Source: Hypericibacter terrae
Lineage (GTDB): Bacteria > Pseudomonadota > Alphaproteobacteria > Dongiales > Dongiaceae
Reading direction: 5' to 3'
NCBI RefSeq assembly: GCF_008728855.1
Contig: NZ_CP042906.1
Coordinates: 2,790,001 to 2,854,000, forward strand
Length of the DNA stretch: 64,000 nucleotides
A program made the position numbers and the translations under genes. Of the stretch, positions 52,826 through 62,278 are shown piece after piece. How positions within the stretch are numbered: position 1 is the first letter of the stretch; each line of letters starts with the position of its first letter. A model generated the notes under the pieces. It was not told where the DNA came from and made no database searches. It was given only the letters and a program-made list of their open reading frames with translations.

Positions 52826-55800
52826 TTACGCCGCCATCTTGGCCAAATGGGCGAGCAGGCCCTGTACGCCCTGGACCCGCCGGTTCGGATCCTTCCATTC
52901 CTGGCGCCAGACCAGCTTATGGTCGGGCCGCACCGAAACCTCGTCCTGCTTGCGATTGATGAAGGCGATGAGCTCGGCCGGCTTGGCGAAGCGGTTGTTG
53001 CGGAAGGAGAGCACCACGCCCTTGGGGCCGGCATCGACCTTCTCGATCCCCGCCTGGCGGCAGAGCTGCTTGATGGCGATGATGCCCAGGAGATTCTCGA
53101 CCTCGGGCGGCAGCGGCCCGAAGCGGTCGATGAGCTCGGCGCCGAAGGCGTCGATCTCGGTCTTGTCCACCAGCGTCGCGATGCGGCGATAGAGCCCCAG
53201 CCGCACGCCGAGATCGGCGACGTAGTTCTCCGGGATCAGCACCGGCATGCCGATGCTGATCTGCGGGGTCCATTCCTGCGCCGCCTTGGCCTGGCCGCGG
53301 GCTTCCTTGACGGCATCTTCCAGCATCTGCTGATAGAGCTCGACGCCGACCTCGCGGATATGGCCGGACTGCTCGTCGCCCAGCAGATTGCCGGCGCCGC
53401 GGATATCGAGATCGTGGCTGGCGAGCGTGAAGCCCGCGCCCAGCGTATCGAGCGTCTGCATCACCTGGAGCCGCTTGGCGGCGGTCGGGTTGAGCACGCG
53501 GCCCGGCGGCAGGGTCAGATAGGCATATCCCCGCTGCTTCGAGCGCCCGATGCGGCCGCGCAGCTGATAGAGCTGCGCCAGGCCGAACATATCGGAGCGG
53601 TGGATCACCATCGTGTTGGCGGTCGGGATGTCCAGCCCGCTCTCGATGATGTTGGTCGCGAGCAGCATGTCGTATTGCCGGTCGTAGAAGGCCGTCATCG
53701 CCTTCTCGAGGTGGGTTGGCGCCATGCGCCCATGCGCCATCACGAACTTGATCTCCGGCACCAGGTTGCGCAGCCGCTCGGCGACCTTGTCCAGATCCTC
53801 GATCCGCGGCACCACATAGAAGCTCTGCCCGCCGCGGAAATGCTCGCGCAGGATGGCCTCGCGGATCACCACCGGATCATAGGGCAGCACGAAGGTCCGC
53901 ACCGCCAGCCGGTCGACCGGCGGGGTCGCGATCAGGCTCATCTCGCGCACGCCGGAGAGGGCGAGCTGCAAGGTGCGCGGGATCGGCGTCGCCGTCAGAG
54001 TCAGCACATGGACATCGGCGCGCAGTTCCTTGAGGCGCTCTTTCTGCGCCACGCCGAAATGCTGCTCCTCGTCGACGATCATCAGGCCCAGATTGGCGAA
54101 CTCGACGCTCTTGGCCAGGAGCGAATGGGTCCCGACCACGATATCGACCTTGCCGGCCTTGATGTCGGCCTTGGTCTGGTTCGCATCCTTGGGCGTGACC
54201 AGGCGCGAGAGCTGCGCCACGCGCAGCGGCAGGCCGGCGAAGCGCTCGGTGAAGGTCTTGGTATGCTGCCGGCAGAGCAGCGTCGTCGGCGTCACTACCG
54301 CGACCTGATAGCCCGAGGCGGCGGCGATGAAGGCGGCGCGCAAGGCGACCTCGGTCTTGCCGAAGCCGACATCGCCGCAGACCAGGCGGTCCATCGGCCG
54401 GCCCGAGGCCAGATCGAGCGTGACTTCGTCGATCGCGCGCTGCTGGTCCTCGGTTTCCGCATAGGGGAAGCGGGCCGCGAACTCGTCATAGAGCCCCTCG
54501 GGCGGCGACAGGGTCACGCCCGGATGGACGGCGCGCGCGGCGGCCGTCTTGATGAGCTGGGCCGCGATCTCGCGCAGGCGCTGCTTGACCCGCGCCTTCC
54601 GGGCCTGCCAGCCGGCCCCGCCCAGCTTGTCGAGCGGCACCGGCAGATCCTCGGAGCCGAAGCGCGACAGCACGTCGATGTTCTCGACCGGCACATAAAG
54701 CTTGTCGCCGCCGTCATAGATGACCTTGAGGCAGTCATGAGGGGCGCCACCGATCTCGAGCGTCTCGATCCCTTCATAGCGGCCGACGCCATGCTCGACA
54801 TGCACGACCAGGTCGCCATGCGAGAAATTGGCGAGCTCGGTCAGGAACTGGTCGGTCTTCTTGCGCCGCTGGGTCGGGCGCACCAGCCGGTCGCCGAGGA
54901 TGTCCTGCTCGGCCAGCACCACCAGGTCCGGGGTCTCGAACCCATGCTCGAGACCCAGCACGGCGAAGGCGACGCGGTCGCGCGGCAGGCGGCGAACGCC
55001 GGCGAGATCGGCCACGCGCTCATGCTTCTCGAGGCCATGCTCGGCCAGCAGATGCTCCAGCCGGTCGCGGCTGCCTTCGCTCATGGCGGCGACCGCCACA
55101 TGGCGGCGCGGCAGGCGCGCCTGTGCCAGATGCTCGACCACGGCGGCGAACAGCGTCGCGGGCGCGCTCGTGCGCACATCGGCGAAATCGCGGCCGGCCT
55201 TGCCGCCGGCATCCTGCCAGCCGGCCGCATCCTCCGGCATGGCGAAAGGCGTGAAGGCCGCGACCGGGCGGCTCTCCATCCAATCGTCCCAGTCGCTGGC
55301 ATTGATGTAGAGGCGATCGGGCGGCAGCGGACGATAGGGCACGCCACCGGTTTCCTCGGCGCGCTCGAGCTGCCGGCGCGCCTGGTAGAAGTCGCGGATC
55401 ATGTCGAGGCGGGCGTCGCGCGCCTCCTCGGCCTGGTGATCCAGTGTGATCAGGGCCTCGGGCAGGTAATCCGGCAGGGTCTCCATCGCGGGCAGGAACA
55501 GCGGCAGCCAATGCTCCATGCCGGCATAGAGGCGCCCGGCGCTGATCGCCTCATAGAGCGGATCGTCGCCGGCGACGCCGCCGAAGGCCGCGCGAAAGCC
55601 GGTGCGGAAACGTTCGATCGCCGCAGCATCGAGACGGGCCTCGCCGATCGGCTTGATCTCGAAGCTGGCAAGCTTGTCCTGGCTGCGCTGATTCAGGGGA
55701 TCGAAGGCGCGCAGGCTCTCGATCGTGTCGCCGAAGAAATCCACGCGCAGAGGGGCTGGCGAAGCCGGCGGGAAGAGGTCGATGATGCCGCCGCGCACGG

Positions 55801-56308
55801 CGAACTCGCCGACCTCGTTGACCGTCTCGGCACGCAGATAGCCACGCGCGACCAGGAACTCGGTCAGGGCCTTGGGCTCCAGCGTGGCCCCCGGCTCCAG
55901 CCGCAGGGTCTGGCCCTCGAAGCTGCTGCGCGGCGGCAGGCGCTGCAGCAGGGCCGCCACCGTCGTCACCACCACGCGCGCCGGCGCGTCGGCGGCTCGC
56001 GGCAGGCGCAGCCGCGTCAGCGCATCGACGCGCCTGCCGACGATGTCGCGATGGGGCGAGACGCGGTCATAGGGCAGGCAGTCCCAGGCCGGGAAATCGA
56101 CGATCTCGATCTCGGGATCGGCAAAGCGCAGCGCGTCGATCAGCCGGGCCATGCGCGCATCGTCGCGCGCGACATGCAGCAGCTCGCCGCCCGGCCTGGC
56201 GGCGCCCTTGCGCGCGCGTCGGGCCAAATCGGCGATGATGAGGGCGTCGAACCCCTCAGGCGCCCCGCCGACCGGGACCAGCCCTGCATGCTCCAATGAA
56301 ATCGGCAT
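52826..56308 (-). CDS. mfd: Transcription-repair coupling factor Mfd
   Basis: 1160 residues from an ATG that overlaps the sdhE stop (TGATG). Order of domains: UvrB-homology region (about 20-340), RNA-polymerase-interaction CarD-like domain (LVVHVEHGVGRYEGIETL, about 510), then the RecG-like translocase (GDVGFGKTEVALRAAF Walker A, DEEQHFGVAQKE box II, TATPIPRTLQLALSG) and the C-terminal TRCF domain. It removes RNA polymerase stalled at lesions and recruits UvrA. Length is normal. Confidence 0.98.
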   Translation of the reverse strand: MPISLEHAGLVPVGGAPEGFDALIIADLARRARKGAARPGGELLHVARDDARMARLIDALRFADPEIEIVDFPAWDCLPYDRVSPHRDIVGRRVDALTRLRLPRAADAPARVVVTTVAALLQRLPPRSSFEGQTLRLEPGATLEPKALTEFLVARGYLRAETVNEVGEFAVRGGIIDLFPPASPAPLRVDFFGDTIESLRAFDPLNQRSQDKLASFEIKPIGEARLDAAAIERFRTGFRAAFGGVAGDDPLYEAISAGRLYAGMEHWLPLFLPAMETLPDYLPEALITLDHQAEEARDARLDMIRDFYQARRQLERAEETGGVPYRPLPPDRLYINASDWDDWMESRPVAAFTPFAMPEDAAGWQDAGGKAGRDFADVRTSAPATLFAAVVEHLAQARLPRRHVAVAAMSEGSRDRLEHLLAEHGLEKHERVADLAGVRRLPRDRVAFAVLGLEHGFETPDLVVLAEQDILGDRLVRPTQRRKKTDQFLTELANFSHGDLVVHVEHGVGRYEGIETLEIGGAPHDCLKVIYDGGDKLYVPVENIDVLSRFGSEDLPVPLDKLGGAGWQARKARVKQRLREIAAQLIKTAAARAVHPGVTLSPPEGLYDEFAARFPYAETEDQQRAIDEVTLDLASGRPMDRLVCGDVGFGKTEVALRAAFIAAASGYQVAVVTPTTLLCRQHTKTFTERFAGLPLRVAQLSRLVTPKDANQTKADIKAGKVDIVVGTHSLLAKSVEFANLGLMIVDEEQHFGVAQKERLKELRADVHVLTLTATPIPRTLQLALSGVREMSLIATPPVDRLAVRTFVLPYDPVVIREAILREHFRGGQSFYVVPRIEDLDKVAERLRNLVPEIKFVMAHGRMAPTHLEKAMTAFYDRQYDMLLATNIIESGLDIPTANTMVIHRSDMFGLAQLYQLRGRIGRSKQRGYAYLTLPPGRVLNPTAAKRLQVMQTLDTLGAGFTLASHDLDIRGAGNLLGDEQSGHIREVGVELYQQMLEDAVKEARGQAKAAQEWTPQISIGMPVLIPENYVADLGVRLGLYRRIATLVDKTEIDAFGAELIDRFGPLPPEVENLLGIIAIKQLCRQAGIEKVDAGPKGVVLSFRNNRFAKPAELIAFINRKQDEVSVRPDHKLVWRQEWKDPNRRVQGVQGLLAHLAKMAA

Positions 56309-56616
56309 CAATAGGTCTTGCGCTGTCCGGCAGCGGCGGCGCTGCCTTGTTCGATCCCGTCGGCCGCCCGGCGCAGGACGGCGCGCAGATCGGTATCCAT
56401 GTCGGGAGGCGGTTCGGCTTGCCCGGTCAACCAGATCATCAAATTGGGGTCGCTCTCGTCGAGGAGCCGTTCATAGGCTGCCAGTTCGGTCTCGTTCATC
56501 GCGGCCAGATGGCGATCGGCGAAGGGGCCCAGCATCAGGTCCATCTCGCGCGTGCCCCGGCGCCAGCTGCGATAGCGCAACCGGCTTAAGCGCTGCGCTC
56601 GATCCTGATCGGACAT
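56308..56616 (-). CDS. sdhE: FAD assembly factor SdhE
   Basis: 102 residues. The RxxxRG motif is YRSWRRGTREMD (about 15-26) and LMLGPFADRHL follows, as in SdhE/Sdh5 proteins that add FAD to succinate dehydrogenase. Coupled to mfd by a one-base overlap, an arrangement seen in other alphaproteobacteria. A good sigma70-type promoter lies at 56672-56700. Confidence 0.95.
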   Translation of the reverse strand: MSDQDRAQRLSRLRYRSWRRGTREMDLMLGPFADRHLAAMNETELAAYERLLDESDPNLMIWLTGQAEPPPDMDTDLRAVLRRAADGIEQGSAAAAGQRKTY

Positions 56617-56671
56617 TATTGTCTACTCCTCGGCTCGGGGCCGGCTACTCGTCCGGGTCGCGCGACGCTAG

Positions 56672-56700
56672 GATATAGCGAGCGAATCTCCTCCTGTCAG
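56672..56700 (-). promoter_or_regulatory. Sigma70-type promoter for sdhE-mfd
   Basis: On the minus strand CTGACA (56700-56695) and TATATC (56677-56672) are 17 bases apart. The -10 is 55 bases before the sdhE ATG. The recG gene begins on the other side of the same 165-base gap. Confidence 0.6.
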
Positions 56701-56781
56701 CCCGCAGAACCCGCCAAAATCGCCGCACAACCCGGCCCCGTGGGGCCGGCCCGGCAATAGCCACAAATCCACCGAGGACAA

Positions 56782-58863
56782 TTGCGCCCCGAAATCCTCT
56801 TTCCCCTGTTCGCCCCGGTCACATCCCTGCCGGGCGTGGGCCCACGGATCGGCAAGCTGATCGAGCAGCTGGCCGGGCCCCGGGTGGTGGATCTCTGCTG
56901 GCATCTGCCGAGCGGACTGGTGGATCGGCGCTTCTCGCCGGCCCTCGCCGAGGCGCCCGAGGGCGCCATCATCACCGTGGCGGTGACCGTGGACCGGCAT
57001 GAGAAGCCGCGCACCCCGCGCCTGCCCTACCGGGTCCGCTGCCATGACGCGACCGGCAGCCTGACCCTGGTCTTCTTCAACGCCAAGTCCGACTGGCTGG
57101 AAAAGACCCTGCCGATCGGCGAAACCCGGGTGGTGAGCGGCCGGGTCGAGCGGTACCAGGGCGAGCTGCAGATGGCCCATCCGGACCATGTGGTGCCCGA
57201 AGCGGAGGCCGAGACCGTGCGGCGGGTCGAGCCAGTCTATCCGCTGACGGCGGGGCTGACGCCGCGGCTCCTGGCCAAGGCAATCCGCGCCGCGGTCGAT
57301 CGCGCGCCCGAGCTCCCCGAATGGATTGACGCCGACTATCTGAAGCGGCAGGGCTGGGCCAGTTGGCGCAGCAGCCTGACCACGGCCCACAGCCCGGGGG
57401 AGCTGGCCGATCTCGAGCCGTCGACCCTGGCTCGCCAGCGGCTCGCCTTCGACGAGCTGCTGGCGAGCCAGCTCGCCCTGGCGTTGGTGCGCGCACGGCA
57501 ACGAAAACTCGTCGGCCGGCGGCTCAAGGGCGACGGTGCCATCCGCGCCCGGATCGCGAAGGCACTCCCCTTCTCCCTCACCGGATCGCAGAAGACGGCG
57601 ATCCAGGAAATCGAAGCCGACATGGCGGGGCCGGCGCCGATGCTGCGGCTGCTCCAAGGCGATGTCGGCAGCGGCAAGACCGTCGTGGCGCTGATGGCGA
57701 TGGCGATCGCCGTCGAAGCGGGCGCGCAAGCCGCGCTCCTGGCGCCGACCGAGATCCTCGCGCGCCAGCATCTGGCCACCATTTCGCCGCTGGCCGAAGC
57801 CGCAGGGCTGCGCGTCGGGCTGCTGACGGGTCGCGACCGTGCCAAGGCACGCGCCGACACGCTGGCGGGTCTTGCCGACGGTTCGATCCCGATCGTGGTC
57901 GGCACCCATGCGCTGGTCCAGGAGGATGTCGAGTTCCGCGACCTGGGCCTGGCGGTGATCGACGAGCAGCATCGCTTCGGCGTGCATCAAAGGCTGCTGC
58001 TGGCCGAAAAAGGCAAAGGCGCGGACGTGCTGGTGATGACGGCGACACCGATCCCGCGCACGCTGATGCTGACCGCCTATGGCGATCTCGATGTCTCGCG
58101 CTTGACCGAGAAGCCGGCGGGGCGCCAGCCGATCGACACACGCGCCGTGCCGCTCGACCGCATCGAGGAGGTGGTGGCCGCGGTCGGGCGCGGCATCGCC
58201 GACGGCGCGCGGGCCTATTGGATCTGTCCGCTGGTCGAAGAATCCGAGGCGGTCGATCTCGCCAATGCCGAGGCGCGCTTCGCCGATCTGTCACAACGGT
58301 TGCCGGTGCGGGTCGGGCTGGTGCATGGCCAGCAAAAGACCGCCGAGCGCGACGCCGCCATGACGGCTTTCTCGCGCGGCGACATCGACATTCTTGTGGC
58401 CACCACCGTGGTCGAGGTCGGCGTCGACGTGCCGGCCGCGACCATCATGGTGATCGAGCATGCGGAGCGGTTCGGCCTGGCGCAGCTTCATCAGCTGCGC
58501 GGGCGCATCGGCCGCGGCGCCAAGCGCTCGACCTGTCTCCTGCTCTACCAGGCGCCGCTGGGCGAGACGGCCAAGGCGCGCCTCAAGATCCTCCGCGAAA
58601 CCGACGACGGCTTCCGCATTGCGGAGGAGGATCTGCGGCTGCGCGGTGCCGGCGAATTGTTGGGCACGCGGCAGAGCGGCCTGCCCGACTTCAAGCTGGC
58701 GAACATCGCCCAGCATGGTGAGCTCCTCGCCGCCGCGCGCGACGATGCGCGCCTCATCCTCGAACGCGACCCCGACCTCGCCGCCGCGCGCGGCCAGGCC
58801 CTGCGGGTGCTGCTCTATCTCTTCGAGCGCGACGCGGTGGTGAAGACGGTGCGCTCGGGCTAA
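56782..58863 (+). CDS. recG: ATP-dependent DNA helicase RecG
   Basis: 693 residues from a TTG start at 56782 with CCGAGGA upstream; no ATG upstream fits. The N-terminal wedge/OB domain spans about 45-140, with the helicase core after (GDVGSGKTVVALMAMAI Walker A, DEQHRFGVHQR box, TATPIPRTLMLTAYGD, then VEVGVDVP and QLRGRIGRG). It drives reversal and rescue of stalled replication forks. Its stop overlaps the stop of the convergent EamA gene by four bases. Confidence 0.98.
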   Translation: MRPEILFPLFAPVTSLPGVGPRIGKLIEQLAGPRVVDLCWHLPSGLVDRRFSPALAEAPEGAIITVAVTVDRHEKPRTPRLPYRVRCHDATGSLTLVFFNAKSDWLEKTLPIGETRVVSGRVERYQGELQMAHPDHVVPEAEAETVRRVEPVYPLTAGLTPRLLAKAIRAAVDRAPELPEWIDADYLKRQGWASWRSSLTTAHSPGELADLEPSTLARQRLAFDELLASQLALALVRARQRKLVGRRLKGDGAIRARIAKALPFSLTGSQKTAIQEIEADMAGPAPMLRLLQGDVGSGKTVVALMAMAIAVEAGAQAALLAPTEILARQHLATISPLAEAAGLRVGLLTGRDRAKARADTLAGLADGSIPIVVGTHALVQEDVEFRDLGLAVIDEQHRFGVHQRLLLAEKGKGADVLVMTATPIPRTLMLTAYGDLDVSRLTEKPAGRQPIDTRAVPLDRIEEVVAAVGRGIADGARAYWICPLVEESEAVDLANAEARFADLSQRLPVRVGLVHGQQKTAERDAAMTAFSRGDIDILVATTVVEVGVDVPAATIMVIEHAERFGLAQLHQLRGRIGRGAKRSTCLLLYQAPLGETAKARLKILRETDDGFRIAEEDLRLRGAGELLGTRQSGLPDFKLANIAQHGELLAAARDDARLILERDPDLAAARGQALRVLLYLFERDAVVKTVRSG

Positions 58864-59783
58864 GGCGAGTCCGTTTGTGCCAAGACGGCAGAGCGCCGGT
58901 CGCCCAACAGATGGCCCAGCACCGCCAGCATCACGATGGCGCCGCCCATCAATGTCAGGGTCGGCGGGATCTCGTTGAAAGCGAGCCAGACCCAGACCGG
59001 GGCCAGCGGCGCATCGAGCGCGCCGATGAGGGCGCCCTGGGCCGCTGGCAGCATCTTCGTGCCCCAGGTGATGAGCAGCAGCCCGATCCCGTTCTGCAGC
59101 ACGCCGAAGAGCGCCAGATGCCAAATGTCGATGGAGCCGACCCCGCCTGGCGTCGCGAAGGGCAGCACCAGCAAGGCCGTCAGCAAAGGTGACAGGCCTG
59201 CCGCGGCGGTCATCGGGCGATCCCCATGGCGGCGCAGCACGACCATCATCAGGGACAGCGACAGCGTCATCGCCAGGGCGAACAGATCGCCCAGCATGTT
59301 GCCCAACCGGAAGGCGCCCCCCATCATGACGACGACCCCGACGAAGGCAATGGCGCTGGCGATCAAGGTGCCGCGCGACGGCCGCTCTCGCAGCCAGAGC
59401 CAGGCGATGCCGGCGGTCACGAAGGGTGCAGCCGCATAGACGATGGCGACATCGGCGACGCTGGTATGGCGGAAGGCATGGATGAAGAAGATCATGCCGC
59501 TGCTCGACAGCGCGGTGACGGAAAGGCCCGGGAGCCCCATCGCCGGGATCGACCGCCAGGCGTCGGCGCCATGCTGCCAGACCAGCACGCCCATGACGAA
59601 GAGCCCGGCGAAAATCCCGCGCCAGAATAGCAGGGTCCAGACATCGACGGGGATCAGGCGGGTGAAATAGCCGGCGGTGCTGAACGCCACCGCCGAGCCC
59701 ACCAGCAGCAGGATTCCCAGCCCCTCCTGGCCCCGGCGGGTCTCGCCCATGACGTCGGTCCTCTGCGCTTCTGCGACTCTCAT
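58860..59783 (-). CDS. EamA/DMT-family exporter
   Basis: 307 residues with ten predicted membrane segments in two EamA halves, the first starting LLLVGSAVAFSTAGYFTRL. Exports small metabolites or amino acids; substrate unknown. It is divergent from the WYL regulator, with a perfect palindrome in the 89-base gap, so probably controlled by it. Confidence 0.93.
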   Translation of the reverse strand: MRVAEAQRTDVMGETRRGQEGLGILLLVGSAVAFSTAGYFTRLIPVDVWTLLFWRGIFAGLFVMGVLVWQHGADAWRSIPAMGLPGLSVTALSSSGMIFFIHAFRHTSVADVAIVYAAAPFVTAGIAWLWLRERPSRGTLIASAIAFVGVVVMMGGAFRLGNMLGDLFALAMTLSLSLMMVVLRRHGDRPMTAAAGLSPLLTALLVLPFATPGGVGSIDIWHLALFGVLQNGIGLLLITWGTKMLPAAQGALIGALDAPLAPVWVWLAFNEIPPTLTLMGGAIVMLAVLGHLLGDRRSAVLAQTDSP

Positions 59784-59803
59784 GGTGAGAACCTAGCGGC
59801 CGC

Positions 59804-59827
59804 CTCCTGACAGCGTGCTGTCAGGAG
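59804..59827 (+). promoter_or_regulatory. Perfect palindrome in EamA/WYL-regulator promoter
   Basis: CTCCTGACAGC and GCTGTCAGGAG, 11-base arms around GT. A related shorter palindrome (GACAGG-TT-CCTGTC) is at 60576. Both contain the TGACAG/CTGTCA type of motif; the neighbouring WYL regulator is the likely binder. Confidence 0.7.
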
Positions 59828-59872
59828 CATTCGCGGTAGAATGAGTGCGAGGCCAGAGGGAGGGGCCTTGCG

Positions 59873-60562
59873 ATGCGGCGCGCCGACCGGCTGTTCGACA
59901 TCATCCAGGCATTGCGCGGGGCCAAGGGCCCGATGACCGCTTCCGATCTGGCGGAGCGGCTGGAAGTGACGCCGCGCACGGTCTATCGCGACATCGCCAC
60001 GCTGCAGGCACGCCAGGTGCCGATCGAGGGCGCGGCGGGGCTGGGCTATCTGCTGCGCCAGGGCTACGACCTGCCGCCCCTGATGTTCACGGCCGAAGAA
60101 ATCGAGGCGATCCTGGTGGGAGCGCTCCTGACAAGGCGCACCGGGGATCCGGGCCTCAAAGCGGCGGCTGACAGCGTGCTCTCGAAAATCACGGCGGTGC
60201 TGCCGTCCGCCCTGCAGGATCAGATGGCCTCGCCCAGCTTCTTCGTCTCCGAGCATGGCGCCAGCGCGCCCGCCATCGCGGACATGGCCCTGATCCGCCG
60301 CGCCATCCGCAATCGCAACAAGCTGCAGATCGACTATCTCGACCGCGAGGGCGAGCCGACGACGCGCCGGATCTGGCCGATCGCGGTCGCCTATTTCGTC
60401 GAGGTCACGCTGGTCTGCGCCTGGTGCGAGCTGCGCCAGGACTACCGCCATTTCCGCGCCGACCGGATCCAGTCGCTCAAGGTCAGCGAGGAAACCTTCT
60501 CGACCGACGGCGGCCGGCTGCTGAAGGATTGGCCGGAATGGTTCCGGGTGACGAAGGGCTGA
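59873..60562 (+). CDS. YafY-type HTH/WYL transcriptional regulator
   Basis: 229 residues. HTH_11 at 1-60 (RRADRLFDIIQALRGAKG, TPRTVYRDIATLQ), then the WYL domain (about 130-210) and WCX-like end. It senses an unknown ligand. Flanked by palindromes at 59804 and 60576, i.e. before itself, the EamA exporter and the cytochrome genes, so it may govern all of them. Confidence 0.93.
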   Translation: MRRADRLFDIIQALRGAKGPMTASDLAERLEVTPRTVYRDIATLQARQVPIEGAAGLGYLLRQGYDLPPLMFTAEEIEAILVGALLTRRTGDPGLKAAADSVLSKITAVLPSALQDQMASPSFFVSEHGASAPAIADMALIRRAIRNRNKLQIDYLDREGEPTTRRIWPIAVAYFVEVTLVCAWCELRQDYRHFRADRIQSLKVSEETFSTDGGRLLKDWPEWFRVTKG

Positions 60563-60575
60563 AGCGGGAGCTTTC

Positions 60576-60589
60576 GACAGGTTCCTGTC
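60576..60589 (+). promoter_or_regulatory. Palindrome before the cytochrome cluster
   Basis: GACAGG-TT-CCTGTC, 14 bases, 63 bases before the cytochrome b start. Same core as the site at 59804; possible operator. Confidence 0.55.
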
Positions 60590-60651
60590 AGGTGCCGGCC
60601 GCTAGGGTTGTCGCGCCACCGCCTTGATAGGAGAGGCAGCGAAGCAGCGGA

Positions 60652-61809
60652 ATGACCTCGGTTTCAAACGAGAGCCCGATCGCCGACGGATCGCGTGAGC
60701 CCGCCCGGGTCATCGTCTGGGACCCCTTCATCCGGCTGTTTCATTGGCTTCTGGTGGCCGCCGTCGCGATGGCGATCATCACGAGCCTGATCCTGCCGAT
60801 CACCTGGCTGGGCTGGCATCTGGCCGCCGGCATTGCCGCCCTGGTCCTGGTGGCGGCGAGAATCGTCTGGGGCTTGCTGGGCTCGACCTTCGCCCGCTTC
60901 TCCAGCTTCGTGGCGGCGCCAGGCGACTTGCTCCACCATCTGCGCGAATTGCAGCAGGGCGTCGCCCGTCGCCACCGCGGGCACAATCCGCTGGGCGGGG
61001 CCATGATCCTTGCCTTGATCGCGATCATCGTCGCGATCGGCGTCACCGGGACGATCGCGCTGGGTGGCGCCCTGAAGATCGGTCCCCTTGCCTTCGCCGT
61101 CGATTACACCGGGGGTCGGACCGCATGGGTGGTCCATCAATGGCTGGCCTATGGCCTGCTCGGCTTGATCGCCCTCCATATCGGCGGCGCCCTCTATGAG
61201 AGTCGCCGGACCCGGGAGAATCTCGTGCGCGCGATGATCGACGGCCGCAAGGAGGTGCGGCGTGCCGACATCGCGGCACCTCCGCGCGAGTCCAGCCCCG
61301 GCCTCGCGACCGTCATCGTCGCGATCCTCTTTGTCGGCATCGTGCCCGCCGTCATCGTCATGATGCGGTGGCCGGCGGCCGGAGTTCCCGAGCACCCCCT
61401 CGACAAGGTCTACGCGCAGGAATGCGGCGCCTGCCATGTCGCCTATCACCCGAGCCTGCTGCCCGCGGCGACCTGGAACGCGATCATGGACGGGCTGGCG
61501 CGGCATTTCGGCGAGGATGCCGAGCTCGATCCCGCGAAGGCACAAGCGATCCGCACCTATCTTCTCGCCAACGCGGCCGAGCATTACGACACGCTGGCGG
61601 CCCATGTCTTTACGCAACCCGACCCTGCCGACCCGCTGCGAATAACGGCAACAGCCTTCTGGACGCGCCGTCATGCCTCTCTGCCGCCGCAGGTCTTTTC
61701 CTCCAAACCGGTCGGCGGCAGAGGCCAATGCGACGCCTGCCACCAGGACGCGGCGTCGGGGCGTTTCAATCCCCTCGCGATCCTCGTCCCCCAGCAACCC
61801 CCGCCGTGA
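60652..61809 (+). CDS. Cytochrome b561-type membrane protein fused to diheme cytochrome c (DHC) domain
   Basis: 385 residues. Residues 20-240 form a b561-like membrane domain; heme b ligands are probably H31 (RLFHW), H56 (GWH), H162 (VVHQW) and H176 (LIALHIGG). A fifth membrane segment (218-238) leads to a periplasmic DHC domain with heme sites CGACH (258-262) and CDACH (360-364). The DHC part (CGACHVAYHPSLLPAATW) is a paralogue of the separate DHC gene at 62279. It probably passes electrons from the quinone pool to SHP. Confidence 0.92.
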   Translation: MTSVSNESPIADGSREPARVIVWDPFIRLFHWLLVAAVAMAIITSLILPITWLGWHLAAGIAALVLVAARIVWGLLGSTFARFSSFVAAPGDLLHHLRELQQGVARRHRGHNPLGGAMILALIAIIVAIGVTGTIALGGALKIGPLAFAVDYTGGRTAWVVHQWLAYGLLGLIALHIGGALYESRRTRENLVRAMIDGRKEVRRADIAAPPRESSPGLATVIVAILFVGIVPAVIVMMRWPAAGVPEHPLDKVYAQECGACHVAYHPSLLPAATWNAIMDGLARHFGEDAELDPAKAQAIRTYLLANAAEHYDTLAAHVFTQPDPADPLRITATAFWTRRHASLPPQVFSSKPVGGRGQCDACHQDAASGRFNPLAILVPQQPPP

Positions 61810-61814
61810 GGCCC

Positions 61815-62243
61815 ATGAAACCGTTCTTCTCTCTCGCCTTGAGCGTGATCGCCGTTTCCCTCCTGTCGACCCTCGGCGCCATCGCCGCCGTCGGCCCGGG
61901 ACAGCAGGCCGTGATCGACCACTATGCCGCTGCCGCCAAGGCAAGCGACCCCGCCTTCAAGGGATTCTCCGCCGATCGCGGCAAGGCCTTCTTCCTGGCC
62001 AAGCACAGCGCCAACCCCGATACGCCCTCCTGCTCCACCTGCCATACCACCGACCCGAAGCAGATGGGGCAGACGCGCGTCGGCAAGGCCATCGATCCGA
62101 TGGCGGTGTCGGTCAGCCCGCAGCGTTTCACCGATCTCGACAAGGTCGAGCTCTGGTTCCGGCGCAACTGCAACACCGTCCTGGGTCGGGAATGCACCGC
62201 GCAGGAGAAAGGCGACTACGTCACCTTCCTGGCGACCCAATGA
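61815..62243 (+). CDS. SHP-type cytochrome c (DUF1924)
   Basis: 142 residues with a signal peptide (cleavage near AIAA-VGP). One heme site CSTCH (73-77), then VGKAIDPMAVSVSPQRFTD and RNCNTVLGREC with two Cys likely disulphide-linked. This is the sphaeroides-heme-protein family, which binds O2 or NO through an Asn ligand. It begins five bases after the b561-DHC stop and precedes a diheme cytochrome, the natural partners. Confidence 0.95.
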   Translation: MKPFFSLALSVIAVSLLSTLGAIAAVGPGQQAVIDHYAAAAKASDPAFKGFSADRGKAFFLAKHSANPDTPSCSTCHTTDPKQMGQTRVGKAIDPMAVSVSPQRFTDLDKVELWFRRNCNTVLGRECTAQEKGDYVTFLATQ

Positions 62244-62278
62244 GAGCGCAGCGACACCGAGCGACAGGGAGACGGCCC

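Noticed and set aside
52847-56299. 1150-codon open frame antisense to mfd
   Set aside because: High-GC codon bias leaves the opposite strand open; no family motif, low-complexity Arg/Gly/Ala/Asp composition.
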